NCBI RefSeq assembly: GCF_000741775.1
Contig: NZ_JGZR01000007.1
Location: 230,249-294,248 of the forward strand
Direction: 5' to 3'
DNA length: 64,000 nt
Source of the DNA: Bifidobacterium subtile
GTDB taxonomy: Bacteria; Actinomycetota; Actinomycetes; Actinomycetales; Bifidobacteriaceae
Below the pieces are notes generated by a model. The model did no database searches, had not been told where the DNA came from, and worked only from the letters and a program-made list of their open reading frames with translations. Made by a program: the position numbers and the translations under genes. Positions 18,226-27,029 of this stretch are shown piece by piece; positions within the stretch are counted from its first letter, which is position 1; each line of letters opens with the position of its first letter.

Positions 18226-18903
18226 TTAGGCGCGATTGCGAACCGATGCACGCTGCACTAAGGGTGGCAGGTTAGCAAGATTCGGCAGCATATAGGTCGG
18301 CCGGATGCCCGGCAACGGCTGCAGACCATCGCGGTTAATCCAGATCGAGTGCCAACCCAAGGCATGGCAGGGGACGATGTCCCACCAAAAGCCTTTGGCG
18401 ACATGCAGATGGAGTTTGCCTCGCAAATCCAGCTTTTTCTGCGCGTATCGGAAGAACTCCGGCGCAGGCTTGTAGCAGTGCGTCTGCTCAGGAAGAATGA
18501 CCTCCTGAAAGACATTGTCCAGCACCCGCAGGTTGTGCTTCATGATGTTGCGCGACGAATTGGACATCAGCACGAGTTCATGGCCTGATTCCTGCAATTT
18601 CCGAAGGACCGGCTTGACTTCGGAGAAAGCCTGAAGACTGCAAAATGCTTCCAACATTAAGGAATAGTGGCTCGCAAACAGCGATTCGCTGCGCAGCTCC
18701 ATATCCATATAGCCCAAAGCTGTTTTGATGAGCTGCTCGTACGGAATGACCGCATCCGCATACATCAGCCGGTCCTCCCAGCTGCTAAACAGGTCGACAG
18801 CCAACGCCGAATCGATGCCATTGTCCTGCGCCATCGTCGCGATAAGTGCCCTGACTGGTGACGTATCCAGCAATGTCCCATAGCAATCAAAGGTAATGAT
18901 CAA
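18226..18903 (-). CDS. HAD-superfamily hydrolase
   Basis: A 225-residue protein with HAD motif I FDCYGTLLD (Asp6 nucleophile), motif II LMSNSS, a motif III lysine in CYKPAPEFF and a motif IV aspartate in KGFWWDIVPCHALGW. It is closest to the haloacid-dehalogenase type II group, but the family is mostly phosphatases. The C-terminus NLANLPPL is also seen in that group. The usual GDD/GND of motif IV is replaced by a single Asp after Trp-Trp, a mild deviation. Confidence 0.87.
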   Translation of the reverse strand: MIITFDCYGTLLDTSPVRALIATMAQDNGIDSALAVDLFSSWEDRLMYADAVIPYEQLIKTALGYMDMELRSESLFASHYSLMLEAFCSLQAFSEVKPVLRKLQESGHELVLMSNSSRNIMKHNLRVLDNVFQEVILPEQTHCYKPAPEFFRYAQKKLDLRGKLHLHVAKGFWWDIVPCHALGWHSIWINRDGLQPLPGIRPTYMLPNLANLPPLVQRASVRNRA

Positions 18904-20007
18904 ACCGTCACATCCTTCGCAATCTGAGTAATCTGAATAATCTGAACCATACGAGATTCACTGTCGTTCTTGCGCTTGATAGTATCGCGCGCCTGTTCCC
19001 TGCGTTATGCAGGCTGGTGAAGCTCTTTATGGAGTGCTGCCTGACCTGTCGCTAGTCGGCTTCATCGTTGGAAGCCGTTGTTCATCGCCATTTTAGGATG
19101 CGCCTGTGACTTTCACTAGGACTCAAGACAATAAAATCTATTAGGCACTTTTTGCGAAATATGCGCTCGAGTGCGGTAGGACGGTTGTGCGGTGGGCCGC
19201 AGAAACGGCGGTATTCTGCGAAAATGCTTATGCCGGATTCACTGTCTACTTCGGCAAGTGCCTAATAGACGAAAAAAGTGCTGAATAGATGACATGCGGG
19301 AGTTGTGCGGGAGTAATTTGTGCAAGACAGGGCGACTTGCGCGGCGCAGGCATGGTATTCGCCTGATGGTTGCGGCATCAGCGTGGCATAAGCGTTTATT
19401 AAGCACTTTTTTCATCTATTAGGCACCTGCCGAAAGTATGCGCGCATCGCGCCCTTCGCAAGACTGTTGCAATTCCGCCAATCTGAGCGACGTGGCAATG
19501 TCCTCGGAAGGGCCCATGTGGGTGTCTTTGCGAGGGAAAGTGCCTAATAGATTTCGCGAAGAGACGGGGATGGCGCATGACATCGAATAAGCGGCACGAA
19601 TAAGCCTCGTCATCAGCGTCACAAGGCGAGTTTCAAACGTAGAGGCGGCTGTGGCAGCGACAGCCGTGGTTGTATGGCGCGTCGACCAGAATCAGCTCGC
19701 AGAAGGAGTAGACGTCCGAGTCCGGGAAGGATGCCAAGGCTGGCAAAAAGCTTGAGGCAGCGGCGAAAGTCACGTATGTAGTCGCCTACAGTGGAACATT
19801 GGATGTTGACATGCTGATGCCATGCGTCTGGCCGTATCTTCGTGCTTTGTTGATTATGCAGCTGCAGCTCGCCAGTCTGGGCAATGTCGGCGAATCGCTG
19901 CCCGTCGCTCTACTCGGCAAAAATACGAATCCCGTGGAATGACTCGATAGTCTTCGATTCCAAGGTGGGGAAAATGAATCGAACATCTGTTCGTATGGCC
20001 GTTCTGT
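18904..20007. other. 1.1-kb repeat-rich non-coding region
   Basis: No supported gene. It holds four or five occurrences of the AAGTGCCTAATA family in both orientations at about 19136-19160, 19204-19290, 19397-19430 and 19538-19556. At 19712-19942 there is an open frame without a start codon (ends ...LLGKNTNPVE, stop at 19940), which may be the tail of a decayed gene but matches nothing I can name. Confidence 0.5.
19204..19290 (+). repeat. AAGTGCCTAATA repeat element, copy A
   Basis: An ~87-bp segment begins AACGGCGGTATTC and ends in a 20-nt tandem pair (AAGTGCCTAATAGACGAAA then AAGTGCTGAATAGATGA, at 19256 and 19276). The same order and spacing recur at 32702-32789. Inverted single or paired copies flank it at 19136-19160 and 19397-19430. 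Unlike a CRISPR, the spacing varies between copies and there are no spacers. Confidence 0.65.
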
Positions 20008-20799
20008 TCAGTCGAACAGGCCGGAGCCTTGATGCCAGCTGGGTACCGGTTCGATGAGCTGTGGGCCGTCGCCGTGCAGTGGAGCGACCTCGTGGAAGAC
20101 GAGTTGCTGAGAGAGTTCGCCACTGGCGTCGTTCGCTTCGACTAACAGTGATGCGGTGGCGTCGTTTGCCGCGGCAGGCAGCGAGGTTGCGTCGGGATTG
20201 GCATCGGCGTTGCCACTGGTGGCGTGCGGTGCGAACCAGTCATCGAGCATGTCATCGGGAAGCAGAACGGGCATGCGGTTGTGGACGCTGGACAGCGCCC
20301 CGACTGCATCACGGGTGAGGATCGTGGCGGTCAAGCGCCACGGCGAGCGTACGTTCGCACGCCACCACGAGTACAGGCCTGCCATGAATAGGGGAGCGTC
20401 GTCGGGAGCGTGGAAGTAGAACGGATGTTCGCCTTTGAACTCGTAGTAGCCGCTGGCCGGTATGACTGCGCGCATCGAGGCGGCCGAGGGCGCGTAGGTC
20501 GGCTTGCTTGCTGCGGTTTCGATGCGCGCGTTGTAGGTGGGGTAGCTCAGATCAATGGTCTGCGATGACCTCGGAATCAGCGACCAGTAGGCTGCACGCA
20601 GGTGGCGGCGGCCTTGCGCATCGCCGGCGACAACGGCAATGTCGGTTTTGGGCGTGGCATGGAAGGTGAGCGAGGGGAGTGCCGCTGCGGAATGATGAAT
20701 GGTGTTATCAGTGCCGACATTCTCATTGTCAATGGCAGAGACGCCGAAATGCGCGGCAACGTCGTCCCAGTCGAGATCGGCGGCGAACGCTCGGCACAT
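20008..20799 (-). CDS. SRAP-family protein (YedK/HMCES-like)
   Basis: A 263-residue protein of the SOS-response-associated peptidase family. It forms a DNA-protein crosslink with abasic sites in single-stranded DNA through Cys2. Here the N-terminus is MCRAF, so Cys2 is exposed after Met removal. The active-site environment is recognisable in NARIETAASKPTY, IPASGYYEFKG (catalytic Glu) and HNRMPVLL (catalytic His). The middle contains a ~40-residue Ala/Asp-rich insertion near 195-235. Its upstream region carries nested repeats at 20920-21028. No lexA or recA nearby. Confidence 0.92.
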   Translation of the reverse strand: MCRAFAADLDWDDVAAHFGVSAIDNENVGTDNTIHHSAAALPSLTFHATPKTDIAVVAGDAQGRRHLRAAYWSLIPRSSQTIDLSYPTYNARIETAASKPTYAPSAASMRAVIPASGYYEFKGEHPFYFHAPDDAPLFMAGLYSWWRANVRSPWRLTATILTRDAVGALSSVHNRMPVLLPDDMLDDWFAPHATSGNADANPDATSLPAAANDATASLLVEANDASGELSQQLVFHEVAPLHGDGPQLIEPVPSWHQGSGLFD

Positions 20800-20919
20800 G
20801 GCGATTCACCTCCCTTGCGCAGTACGGCACAGTGTGGTGCAGTGCAGTGCATCACAGGACACTGCAGCTATCCATATTCCTGCGCGATGTGGGCCTGCAT
20901 TTCGCGCATATGCAGGCGA

Positions 20920-21028
20920 GTTGCGTAGTCTTTTGTACGCTAACTCTTGGCTAGTGTACGTAATGATACGTTTCTGGGCCAATTTGCGTCGTCTTTTGAA
21001 CGGTAGAGATTCGTTAGCGTACAAAAGG
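20920..21028. repeat. Nested direct and inverted repeats upstream of the SRAP gene
   Basis: A perfect 15-bp inverted repeat (CTTTTGTACGCTAAC at 20930-20944 and its complement at 21013-21027) encloses an imperfect direct repeat. The pattern TTGCGT-GTCTTTTG-ACG-TA occurs at 20921 and again at 20983. GTACG-type words occur four more times inside. This may be an operator array or a small mobile element. Confidence 0.55.
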
Positions 21029-21082
21029 GTACGCATGGCACCGTCCACGGCATGGATAGGCCTTACGGATAAACCTTACATA

Positions 21083-21126
21083 GCAGAAGGCCCCGTGGGC
21101 TTCGTATGCTTCACGGGGCCTTCTGC
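21083..21126. terminator. Hairpin downstream of the flavin-fold gene
   Basis: A 15-bp perfect stem (GCAGAAGGCCCCGTG and complement) with a 14-base loop, about 137 bp beyond the stop codon of the minus-strand gene at 21263. There is no T-run on either strand. Probably its terminator. Confidence 0.5.
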
Positions 21127-21262
21127 CATCTGTTACCGCTACCTGCTATCAATCATTCGCCAGCGCAGAGTCTTAAGGCGAATCGACGTTGGTCAGGGGG
21201 CAGAGCCAGCGGTTAGGACCGGTTGCGAATCAACATTAACCGGCCGCAGAACAGCAGACCAA

Positions 21263-21667
21263 TCAGTCCTTCGAAATCGTGGTGCCGGCCTTGGCTCCAG
21301 CGGAAAGGTCCTGAATCTCGGTGATCTCGAGCACCGGTACGGCGGCGGGCTTCTTGGTGCCTTCCTCTTCGGCGACCTTGACGCGGGCCTCGTAGATGTC
21401 GTCGTCGGTGTGCAGGGTCACGGTGCCGCGGAAGCGGTAGCCCTTCTTCTCGGCGAAGTTCACCGAGGCGATGACCAGCTTGCTGCCGTCCTTGAGGTTC
21501 TGGAAATGCTGGCCGGCGGTGCGCTCATGGTAGGCGAGGTGGTTGTCGTCGAGCACGAACATCGACATCTTCGGGCCGAGATCAGGCTCGCCGTCCTTGC
21601 TGACGGTGGCGATCCAGCACAGGTTATTGGCGAGGAAATCCTTGATCTCAGGGGTCAAAGTAACCAT
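21263..21667 (-). CDS. Pyridoxamine 5'-phosphate oxidase family protein
   Basis: A 134-residue split-barrel flavin-binding protein. The N-terminus CWIATVSKDGEPDLGPKMSMFVLDD is typical of small PNPOx-like proteins, followed by FQNLKDGSKLVIASVN and GYRFRGTVTL. Such proteins bind FMN or F420 and reduce varied substrates; real PdxH proteins are longer, so vitamin B6 oxidation is not implied. ATG 21667 follows AAGGAAGC. A single gene. Confidence 0.87.
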   Translation of the reverse strand: MVTLTPEIKDFLANNLCWIATVSKDGEPDLGPKMSMFVLDDNHLAYHERTAGQHFQNLKDGSKLVIASVNFAEKKGYRFRGTVTLHTDDDIYEARVKVAEEEGTKKPAAVPVLEITEIQDLSAGAKAGTTISKD

Positions 21668-21854
21668 GATAAGCTTCCTTTCGGCTTAGTGTTTTATCGC
21701 GGTCCAGCATACAGCCGCAGGCTTCGCGACGGCAAGGACATACCCCGCAAAAGTAAGGAGAATAACACTTGCCCTGCGTCTGTTCGGACGAGCGATCGCT
21801 CCTAGCCGTCACGTGAGGCGACCCAGTTCGTCGGCGGATGTAAGCGGTAGAGTT

Positions 21855-22694
21855 TTAGCTGTCGTGCCAAGGCCTGAGCACGCTGGGCGGGACCTTCGAA
21901 GCGTCGAAACGGTAGTGCCCGGTGACCTGCATGTGCTTGCGGAATGACAGATAGTCGTTCTCGCGCTCGCGTTGGCCCATGTTGTGCAGCACCAGGGGTA
22001 TGTTCTGCCCGTCGCGCCGGTCCGAGATGATGCCGACATGCTTGATGTTCTCGAAGATGACGATGTCTCCCTGCTGCCACGCGTCGTGGTCGGCGATGTC
22101 GGTGCTCAGACGTTGTCCGTATTTCGAGAAGAAAACATCCAATACTCCAGCGCGCCGAAAATCGATATTCGGATCGGGGCGAGCGGCGGCATTTGCATAT
22201 GACGCCGGGTCCGCGGCGATATCCGCGTCGACCATATCCTTGAGGTCGTATCCTGCGTTCTTGAACGACCTCCACACCACGTCGGTGCAGGCGCCTCGAT
22301 CGGCGGGCGGGTAGCCGCCCTGATAATAGCCCGAATCATAGGCGGGGTGGATCTTGACGTCCAGACGGGCGCCTTGGACGATGTCGCTGTAGTCGTCGAT
22401 GCCGTCGCCGTCATGGTCCACGCTGCTGTGCAGCACAGAGGCCGGTGCAGCAGCGGATGGGCCGTTTGCGATGTATTCTCCTGATGAGGGATCGTGGTAC
22501 AGCCGCGGGCGCAGCACTGCGAATGCCCCCAGCACTATGGCCGCGCATATCAGCATTGCGAGCGCGACGGCCAACGCTGTGCGCCGTCGCGCCCGCCGCT
22601 GATGGATGCCGTCCGCTCTGTGCGCTCTGTGCGCATCGCTGAGCTTTGGCGTGGCAGATCCCGTTTCGCTGAACTCCGTCATGTTGTGCCTCAT
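21855..22694 (-). CDS. Membrane-anchored DUF1287 protein
   Basis: A 279-residue protein with one N-terminal membrane segment (about 40-62) and an extracytoplasmic DUF1287 domain, which has an NlpC/P60-like fold. Family motifs are ADRGACTDVVWRSFKNAGYD with the conserved Cys, DWQQGDIVIF-like text (DAWQQGDIVIF) and HVGIISD with His. Before it is DHDGDGIDDYSD, a calcium-loop-like motif that also occurs in other DUF1287 proteins. It probably acts on cell-wall peptides, but no activity is proven for the family. Confidence 0.85.
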   Translation of the reverse strand: MRHNMTEFSETGSATPKLSDAHRAHRADGIHQRRARRRTALAVALAMLICAAIVLGAFAVLRPRLYHDPSSGEYIANGPSAAAPASVLHSSVDHDGDGIDDYSDIVQGARLDVKIHPAYDSGYYQGGYPPADRGACTDVVWRSFKNAGYDLKDMVDADIAADPASYANAAARPDPNIDFRRAGVLDVFFSKYGQRLSTDIADHDAWQQGDIVIFENIKHVGIISDRRDGQNIPLVLHNMGQRERENDYLSFRKHMQVTGHYRFDASKVPPSVLRPWHDS

Positions 22695-22941
22695 ATACGT
22701 CCCCTCCGACGTCGTGCAGCTTGTGAATTCAAGAGTATCCGTGGGTCATGCCAAAGGCGAGATGCCTGGTCATCGGGCGTGACGACACCATTTATCTATG
22801 CGCAAACCCTTACGCTGCAGATTTCTGTGCGAAACGCCTCGATAGGTCGGGCGTCCGCAAGTTGTGCGTGCGTTGTAAGGATTCGGCGGTTTTACTCAAC
22901 GCAGAGGATATTTACAGAGGTAGATATTACCCTCGTACATT

Positions 22942-24093
22942 GTGAGAAATTTTTTCAAAGGCATTTCATTTACGCAGATTGGAGCGGGTGCGCTGGCAGC
23001 TGTGACGGCGTTCCTGCTGTCAGCCAAAATAGGCGTCGCCGGCTCGGTCATCGGAGTCGCGGTCGGCTCGGTGGTTTCGGCGGTGGCATCGCAGATATAT
23101 CAGAACGTATTCAAAGTTTCGACTAAGAAAATCCAGACGGTCACACCTTTCATCGCCTCCGACAACGGGCGCAACCAAGAAGGCGAGAGCGGGCAGTCGG
23201 CTGAATCCGACCCCACTGCGGCGATCGGCGTGGAGCCATCGGACAGCGTGGACGCAGAAGACGCGAAGACGAATGAGACAGGCGACAAGACTGGTGTTCT
23301 GCCTGCGCAAGAGGGCGCAAAGCCGCGGATTGTCTCTTCCCAGGAGGCGCGAGCGGATGCGGGCGACTGGCACGCTGGGGAGCTTGGTAATTCCGGAGAG
23401 GATTCGCAGCATGGTGCGTTTTCCAATGCCGATCAGCATCGTCGTCGCAAAATTGCCATCATCGTGGCGGTGGTGAGCGCCCTGCTCGCTGTCGGCTTGA
23501 CTTCGGCGATCATCATGCTGGTGACCGAAGGGAAGGGGACCGATAACTATGTGCGCAATATCGTAGACAGCTCCAAGGTCGACAAGACACCGGCGCCGTC
23601 CGCGAGCACAGGGACCGGGCAGACGCCAAGTCCCTCATCCGACAGCGCCGACGGGTCGACCCCCGGCAGCGGCGAATCCGGCAGCAGCGCCGATAAAACA
23701 GCCAAGCCCGACAAGGGGACCACGAACGACGGCAACGACACCACAGGCGGCAGCGGTTCATCGGACGGCTCCACGTCATCCGGCTCCGAAGGAACTTCTG
23801 GTACCGGGTCGACCGGCTCTGATTCCGATTCAGGTTCCAATAGCAATGGCTCCAATGGTTCCGGCACCACCGACGGCTCAAACAGCACGAGCGGTTCGAA
23901 CGGAGGATCGAATAGCGGGTCGTCCGGTTCCAATGGATCGGGCACGAGCGGCGGCACCACTGGCTCAGGAACTTCAGGCTCCAACAAATCCGGTTCCACG
24001 ACGGGTAGCGGAGCGAAGGGGTCAAATACCGGTGCTTCGGATGCCGATTCGTCCGCCCAGACGCAAGAGCTTATTCCCGATTCGTCGCGATAG
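22942..24093 (+). CDS. Ser/Gly/Thr-rich membrane-anchored protein
   Basis: A 383-residue protein of unknown function. A hydrophobic hairpin at about residues 10-50 is followed by a charged stretch. A second membrane segment (KIAIIVAVVSALLAVGL and on, near 168-195) then leads to a ~185-residue low-complexity tail of SGS, GSNG and GTSG repeats facing outside. The tail resembles stalk or linker regions of surface proteins, but no LPXTG signal or folded domain follows. The start is GTG 22942; the nearest purine-rich site is about 20 bp away, so the start is weakly supported. Confidence 0.7.
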   Translation: MRNFFKGISFTQIGAGALAAVTAFLLSAKIGVAGSVIGVAVGSVVSAVASQIYQNVFKVSTKKIQTVTPFIASDNGRNQEGESGQSAESDPTAAIGVEPSDSVDAEDAKTNETGDKTGVLPAQEGAKPRIVSSQEARADAGDWHAGELGNSGEDSQHGAFSNADQHRRRKIAIIVAVVSALLAVGLTSAIIMLVTEGKGTDNYVRNIVDSSKVDKTPAPSASTGTGQTPSPSSDSADGSTPGSGESGSSADKTAKPDKGTTNDGNDTTGGSGSSDGSTSSGSEGTSGTGSTGSDSDSGSNSNGSNGSGTTDGSNSTSGSNGGSNSGSSGSNGSGTSGGTTGSGTSGSNKSGSTTGSGAKGSNTGASDADSSAQTQELIPDSSR

Positions 24094-24318
24094 GGATTCT
24101 GCGTTGATTGCCTGATTCGGGTCTGGCGCAGTATCGCTGTGCAACTAGGCCCGAACTGCAGGTGATGACAGGGCTAGACGGCAGGGTGCTACTTATGTGA
24201 AGAGGATTCCATGATCGCTGGCTGGCGTTTCCGCGTCCGCTCGACACGCCGGTTTGCCGGAACAAGAGACGTGTTGTAACCTATCAAAGGTTCAAAACGA
24301 ACCACATAAGTGAAGTTC

Positions 24319-24391
24319 GGGGCTATGGCGCAGCTGGTAGCGCATCTCCATGGCATGGAGAGGGTCGGGGGTTCGAATCCCCCTAGCTCCA
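24319..24391 (+). tRNA. tRNA-Ala (GGC)
   Basis: A full cloverleaf. The acceptor GGGGCTA pairs with TAGCTCC and includes the G3-U70 wobble pair that marks alanine tRNAs. The loop ATGGCAT gives anticodon GGC. The T-arm has TTCGAAT. CCA is not encoded. It is followed by a textbook terminator. A set of gene fragments lies downstream, suggesting past integration at this tRNA. Confidence 0.95.
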
Positions 24392-24402
24392 CAAACCTCT
24401 AG

Positions 24403-24436
24403 AAACCGCAGAATCTCAATGATTCTGCGGTTTTTT
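24403..24436 (+). terminator. Rho-independent terminator of tRNA-Ala
   Basis: A 13-bp stem (AAACCGCAGAATC and complement), a TCAAT loop, then TTTTTT. This is one of the few classic U-tract terminators in the window. Confidence 0.92.
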
Positions 24437-24674
24437 CGTATCTGATAGTTTCCTATGCTAAGCAGCTTTCGGAACTTCGGTTTCGTTCCGGTCAAGTCGA
24501 GGGTTATATCCACCGAGGGTCCGTGCAGCTGCGCCGAAGGTCAACCCGGAAGGAGCAGTCGGCGGGGTCGGGCGTCTACCATCGCTGGGCGACCTTCTCG
24601 AGGTAGCCGTCGCGGGAGGTGGTGGCCCTGATGATGGCAAAGAATTCCTTGCTCCTTGGCGGGATGGCGCTCAT

Positions 24675-24803
24675 TTATCGGGTGGTGTATGCGCCGCCGT
24701 TGAGGTGGATGGTCTGGCCGGTGATCTGCCGGGCGTCCGGCCCGGCGAGGAAGAACGCGAGGCCGGCTACGTCCTCGGGCGTGACGGCTCGTTTCGTGTG
24801 GGT
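24675..24803 (-). pseudogene. C-terminal fragment of a short-chain dehydrogenase/reductase
   Basis: On the minus strand 42 codons read THTKRAVTPEDVAGLAFFLA and continue to ITGQTIHLNGGAYTTR and a TAA stop. This is the standard C-terminal end of an SDR enzyme (VAGLAxFLAG...ITGQxxHLNGG). The upstream catalytic and Rossmann regions are missing. The plus strand from about 24816 has SLTALTQSERHQLVGMLN, which resembles a MarR C-terminus, so two broken genes may abut here. The rest of 24437-25200 holds nothing I can support. Confidence 0.7.
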
Positions 24804-25200
24804 CACGGCGATCAGAGCCTCACGGCGCTCACCCAATCTGAGCGCCACCAGCTCGTGGGCATGCTCAACGACTCGACCAGCGCGTCGAAAATCTTACGCA
24901 TTCCGGGAAGTGACATACTACAAACCAACGAAACGGCACGCGCTGATCGATGTCGAAAGCCTGAACAAGCTCTTCCATCCGTACTGACCTGATTCCTGAG
25001 CTTATGTACTCTTAATGTAAAAGCGATAATTAGGCAGTGTAAGCTTGATCATCGGCCCTGTAACGTCTTTATTCACATACGCTATGGCCTGTGCCGGAAG
25101 GTATATCTGCCGTTTTTCACGCCTTGAAATGTTGATTCTCAGCGGATAATGCAGCGTTGCCTGAGAAGTTATTTACGTATCTTTGCCGAGTCGCCAGTTT

Positions 25201-25815
25201 TTATTCGCCCCACATCTCCAGGAGATGATGAGCAAGATGCCCGATGAGCCCGTTGACGATGAGCCGGTGCGCGGAAGTGGCGGGTTTTCGCTTTGATTGG
25301 TCGGCCACCGAGTCGCCGAATTCGCTGCGCAACGTGCCCCTTGGATAGGCTGAAAGAACATCATCAATGAACTCGGCCGGCAGATTCGACGCTCGTTTGC
25401 CCGAGATGTCCAGTCCGGTGGCTGCCTCCAGCAGATACCCTTCCTCATCGAATGCGGGATCGACGGAATCCCAGTTGTGCTCGATGATCACATTCAGGAC
25501 TCGCTGTCGTCGGGCCGCAGGCCATCCAGCACCCGTCGTCAACGCAACCGCAACATGACCGCCTGCTTCCTCGTATGACAAGGTCGCGTTGTCAAACGCC
25601 TTGGCCAGCCCGATATCGTGCAGCATCGCCACCACATAGACAAGTTCCCGATCGTGATCGCCGCGGCCCTCAATCTCGGCGAATCCCTCGGCCCACAGCC
25701 AGGAACGCTGCACATGGTTGAGCATGGCTGGAGAATAATAGGCTTGCGCGAGCTGCAGCGCGGCAAGGGAGGCCCGCGTGCTTGGCGCTGGGAAGTCAAC
25801 GGGTCGCATAGTCAC
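25201..25815 (-). CDS. HD-domain hydrolase-like protein (cyanamide-hydratase type)
   Basis: A 204-residue protein with HD-domain metal ligands: an early His in MLNHVQRSW (His34), the HD pair in AMLHDIGLA (His66-Asp67), and a conserved His in VLNVIIEHNW. This spacing is that of the small HD family that includes cyanamide hydratases; substrates vary. The start ATG overlaps the stop of the truncated HD copy upstream (ATGA). Together with the GlxA-type regulator it forms a minus-strand operon, a combination known for this family. Confidence 0.85.
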   Translation of the reverse strand: MTMRPVDFPAPSTRASLAALQLAQAYYSPAMLNHVQRSWLWAEGFAEIEGRGDHDRELVYVVAMLHDIGLAKAFDNATLSYEEAGGHVAVALTTGAGWPAARRQRVLNVIIEHNWDSVDPAFDEEGYLLEAATGLDISGKRASNLPAEFIDDVLSAYPRGTLRSEFGDSVADQSKRKPATSAHRLIVNGLIGHLAHHLLEMWGE

Positions 25816-25994
25816 ATGCCACTTTCCGGATCAGGGATGACACGCAGCGCCCGAGCTTGCAGGCTGCCGAAAAGGAAAACACGCCTAGAATGATCGTGGA
25901 TCAGCTGGTTGGTCATATCTCGAATCATCGCCGTGACATTACGAACGAGACCGCTGTCTGGAATGGTGATGGCTGCTATCCGTGCTGTGCTCAT
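25812..25994 (-). pseudogene. Truncated N-terminus of a second HD-domain gene
   Basis: Sixty codons from ATG 25994 contain IPDSGLVRNVTAMIRD, then HSRRVFLFGSLQARALRV and DPE. This is the usual N-terminus of the same HD family as the next gene, with the first metal His in HSRRVFLFG. It then ends at SGM-stop just where the family continues with the HD pair. The catalytic part is absent. The stop overlaps the start of the intact HD gene. An internal deletion between tandem HD genes would explain it. Confidence 0.65.
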
Positions 25995-26057
25995 ACATGT
26001 GAGCATCGCACTGCTGGCCCGCCAACGCACCACCGTCCGTGCCATGCATCCCACAAT

Positions 26058-27029
26058 TTAGGACGTTTTGGGCACTCGGGGCTGTGTAATGCCGAATCGG
26101 CGCTGATATTCGCGCGGGGACACGTGCAGATATCTGATGAAGGCTCTTCGCATGGATTCCGGGGAACCGAATCCCGAGAGCTGCGCGGCCATCGTCACCG
26201 AATAGCCTGCCTCAAGACGTGATTTCGCCAATCCGATGCGTATATGCTGCACGAACCGCATTGGCGTGGTGTCGTAATCCCTGCGGAAAAGCCTCGTTAG
26301 CTGACGTGGACTGATATGCGAAAGAGCGCTCAGCCGATCAACGGAATACTCCTGTGAGGGGGCCGAACGCACGGAGTCAACCAACATCTGAAGTGCTGGC
26401 TGCGAGGGTTCCCGGTCATCCAACAGAGACGAGAACTGGGATTGTCCTCCGGAACGACGCAAATAGATCACCAGCGACTGCGCCACCTTCCTCGCTAAAG
26501 CAGCATCGTAATCCGTTTCCACCAGCGACAATGCCAAATCAATGCCAGTACTCACGCCGGCTGACGTATACAGATCGCGATCATGCACGAAAATGCGATC
26601 AGGTTCCACATGTGCCATCGGGAATCGACGCGCAAGTTCCGACGCATGCCGCCAATGCGTGGTGACCTTCCTGCCGTCGAGCAGGCCTGCCGATCCAAGC
26701 AGGAAAGCGCCGGTGCACACCGACGCCAACCGGCCTGCCCTGTCAGCCAGAAATCTCGTCGCCCGAACCAAAGCTTCCGGCTCAGGCCCCTTCGGAAAGC
26801 GGTCGTCGCCCGGAATGAAAACCGTATCCCATCGCCGGTCGTCGAATGCACCGCCATCGGCTGACATGTTCAAGCCGTTGGAGGCTCGTACGTCGCGTCC
26901 ATCGACGGTCACATAGGTGATGCCATACTCCGCACCGAACGAATTCGCCTCGGTGAACACTTCGGAAGGCCCGGCGATGTCGAGCATATTCATGCCATCG
27001 AACATCAACATGCCGATTCGCCGCACCAT
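26058..27029 (-). CDS. GlxA-family AraC-type transcriptional regulator
   Basis: A 323-residue regulator with an N-terminal DJ-1/PfpI amidotransferase-like domain (about 1-175, including the nucleophile-elbow region SVCTGAFLLGSAGLLDG) and a C-terminal AraC-type double helix-turn-helix (about 215-318, SPRQLTRLFRRDY and GFGSPESMRRAFIRY). Members sense small metabolites and activate neighbouring catabolic genes. Here the neighbours are the HD-domain gene and its truncated relative, transcribed in the same direction, with only a short gap. They are its likely targets. Confidence 0.92.
   Translation of the reverse strand: MVRRIGMLMFDGMNMLDIAGPSEVFTEANSFGAEYGITYVTVDGRDVRASNGLNMSADGGAFDDRRWDTVFIPGDDRFPKGPEPEALVRATRFLADRAGRLASVCTGAFLLGSAGLLDGRKVTTHWRHASELARRFPMAHVEPDRIFVHDRDLYTSAGVSTGIDLALSLVETDYDAALARKVAQSLVIYLRRSGGQSQFSSLLDDREPSQPALQMLVDSVRSAPSQEYSVDRLSALSHISPRQLTRLFRRDYDTTPMRFVQHIRIGLAKSRLEAGYSVTMAAQLSGFGSPESMRRAFIRYLHVSPREYQRRFGITQPRVPKTS

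Larger units (their letters stand above)
20800..21262. other. 463-bp region upstream of the SRAP gene
   Basis: Between the divergent SRAP start and the end of the flavin-fold gene there is no believable coding sequence. It contains the repeat cluster at 20920-21028 and a hairpin at 21083-21126. The long plus-strand open frame across it runs antisense into both neighbours and was dismissed. Confidence 0.5.

Noticed and set aside
19136..19556. CRISPR array suggested by repeated AAGTGCCTAATA
   Set aside because: Spacing is irregular, orientation varies, there are no unique spacers and no cas genes nearby.
19712..19942. Start-less plus-strand frame ending ...WPYLRALLIMQLQL...
   Set aside because: Hints of a SecB-like C-terminus but no start codon and no firm family match.
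20699..21805. 368-residue plus-strand ORF
   Set aside because: Runs antisense to the SRAP upstream region and the flavin-fold gene; low complexity and shadow-like composition.
24189..24392. Minus-strand ORF with LGGFEPPTLSMPWR text
   Set aside because: It is an antisense translation of tRNA-Ala, a known source of false proteins.
24458..24640. Minus-strand ORF ending LGGYNPRLDRNETEVPKAA
   Set aside because: Resembles a gene tail (perhaps a recombinase or transposase) but has no identifiable motif; too weak to annotate.
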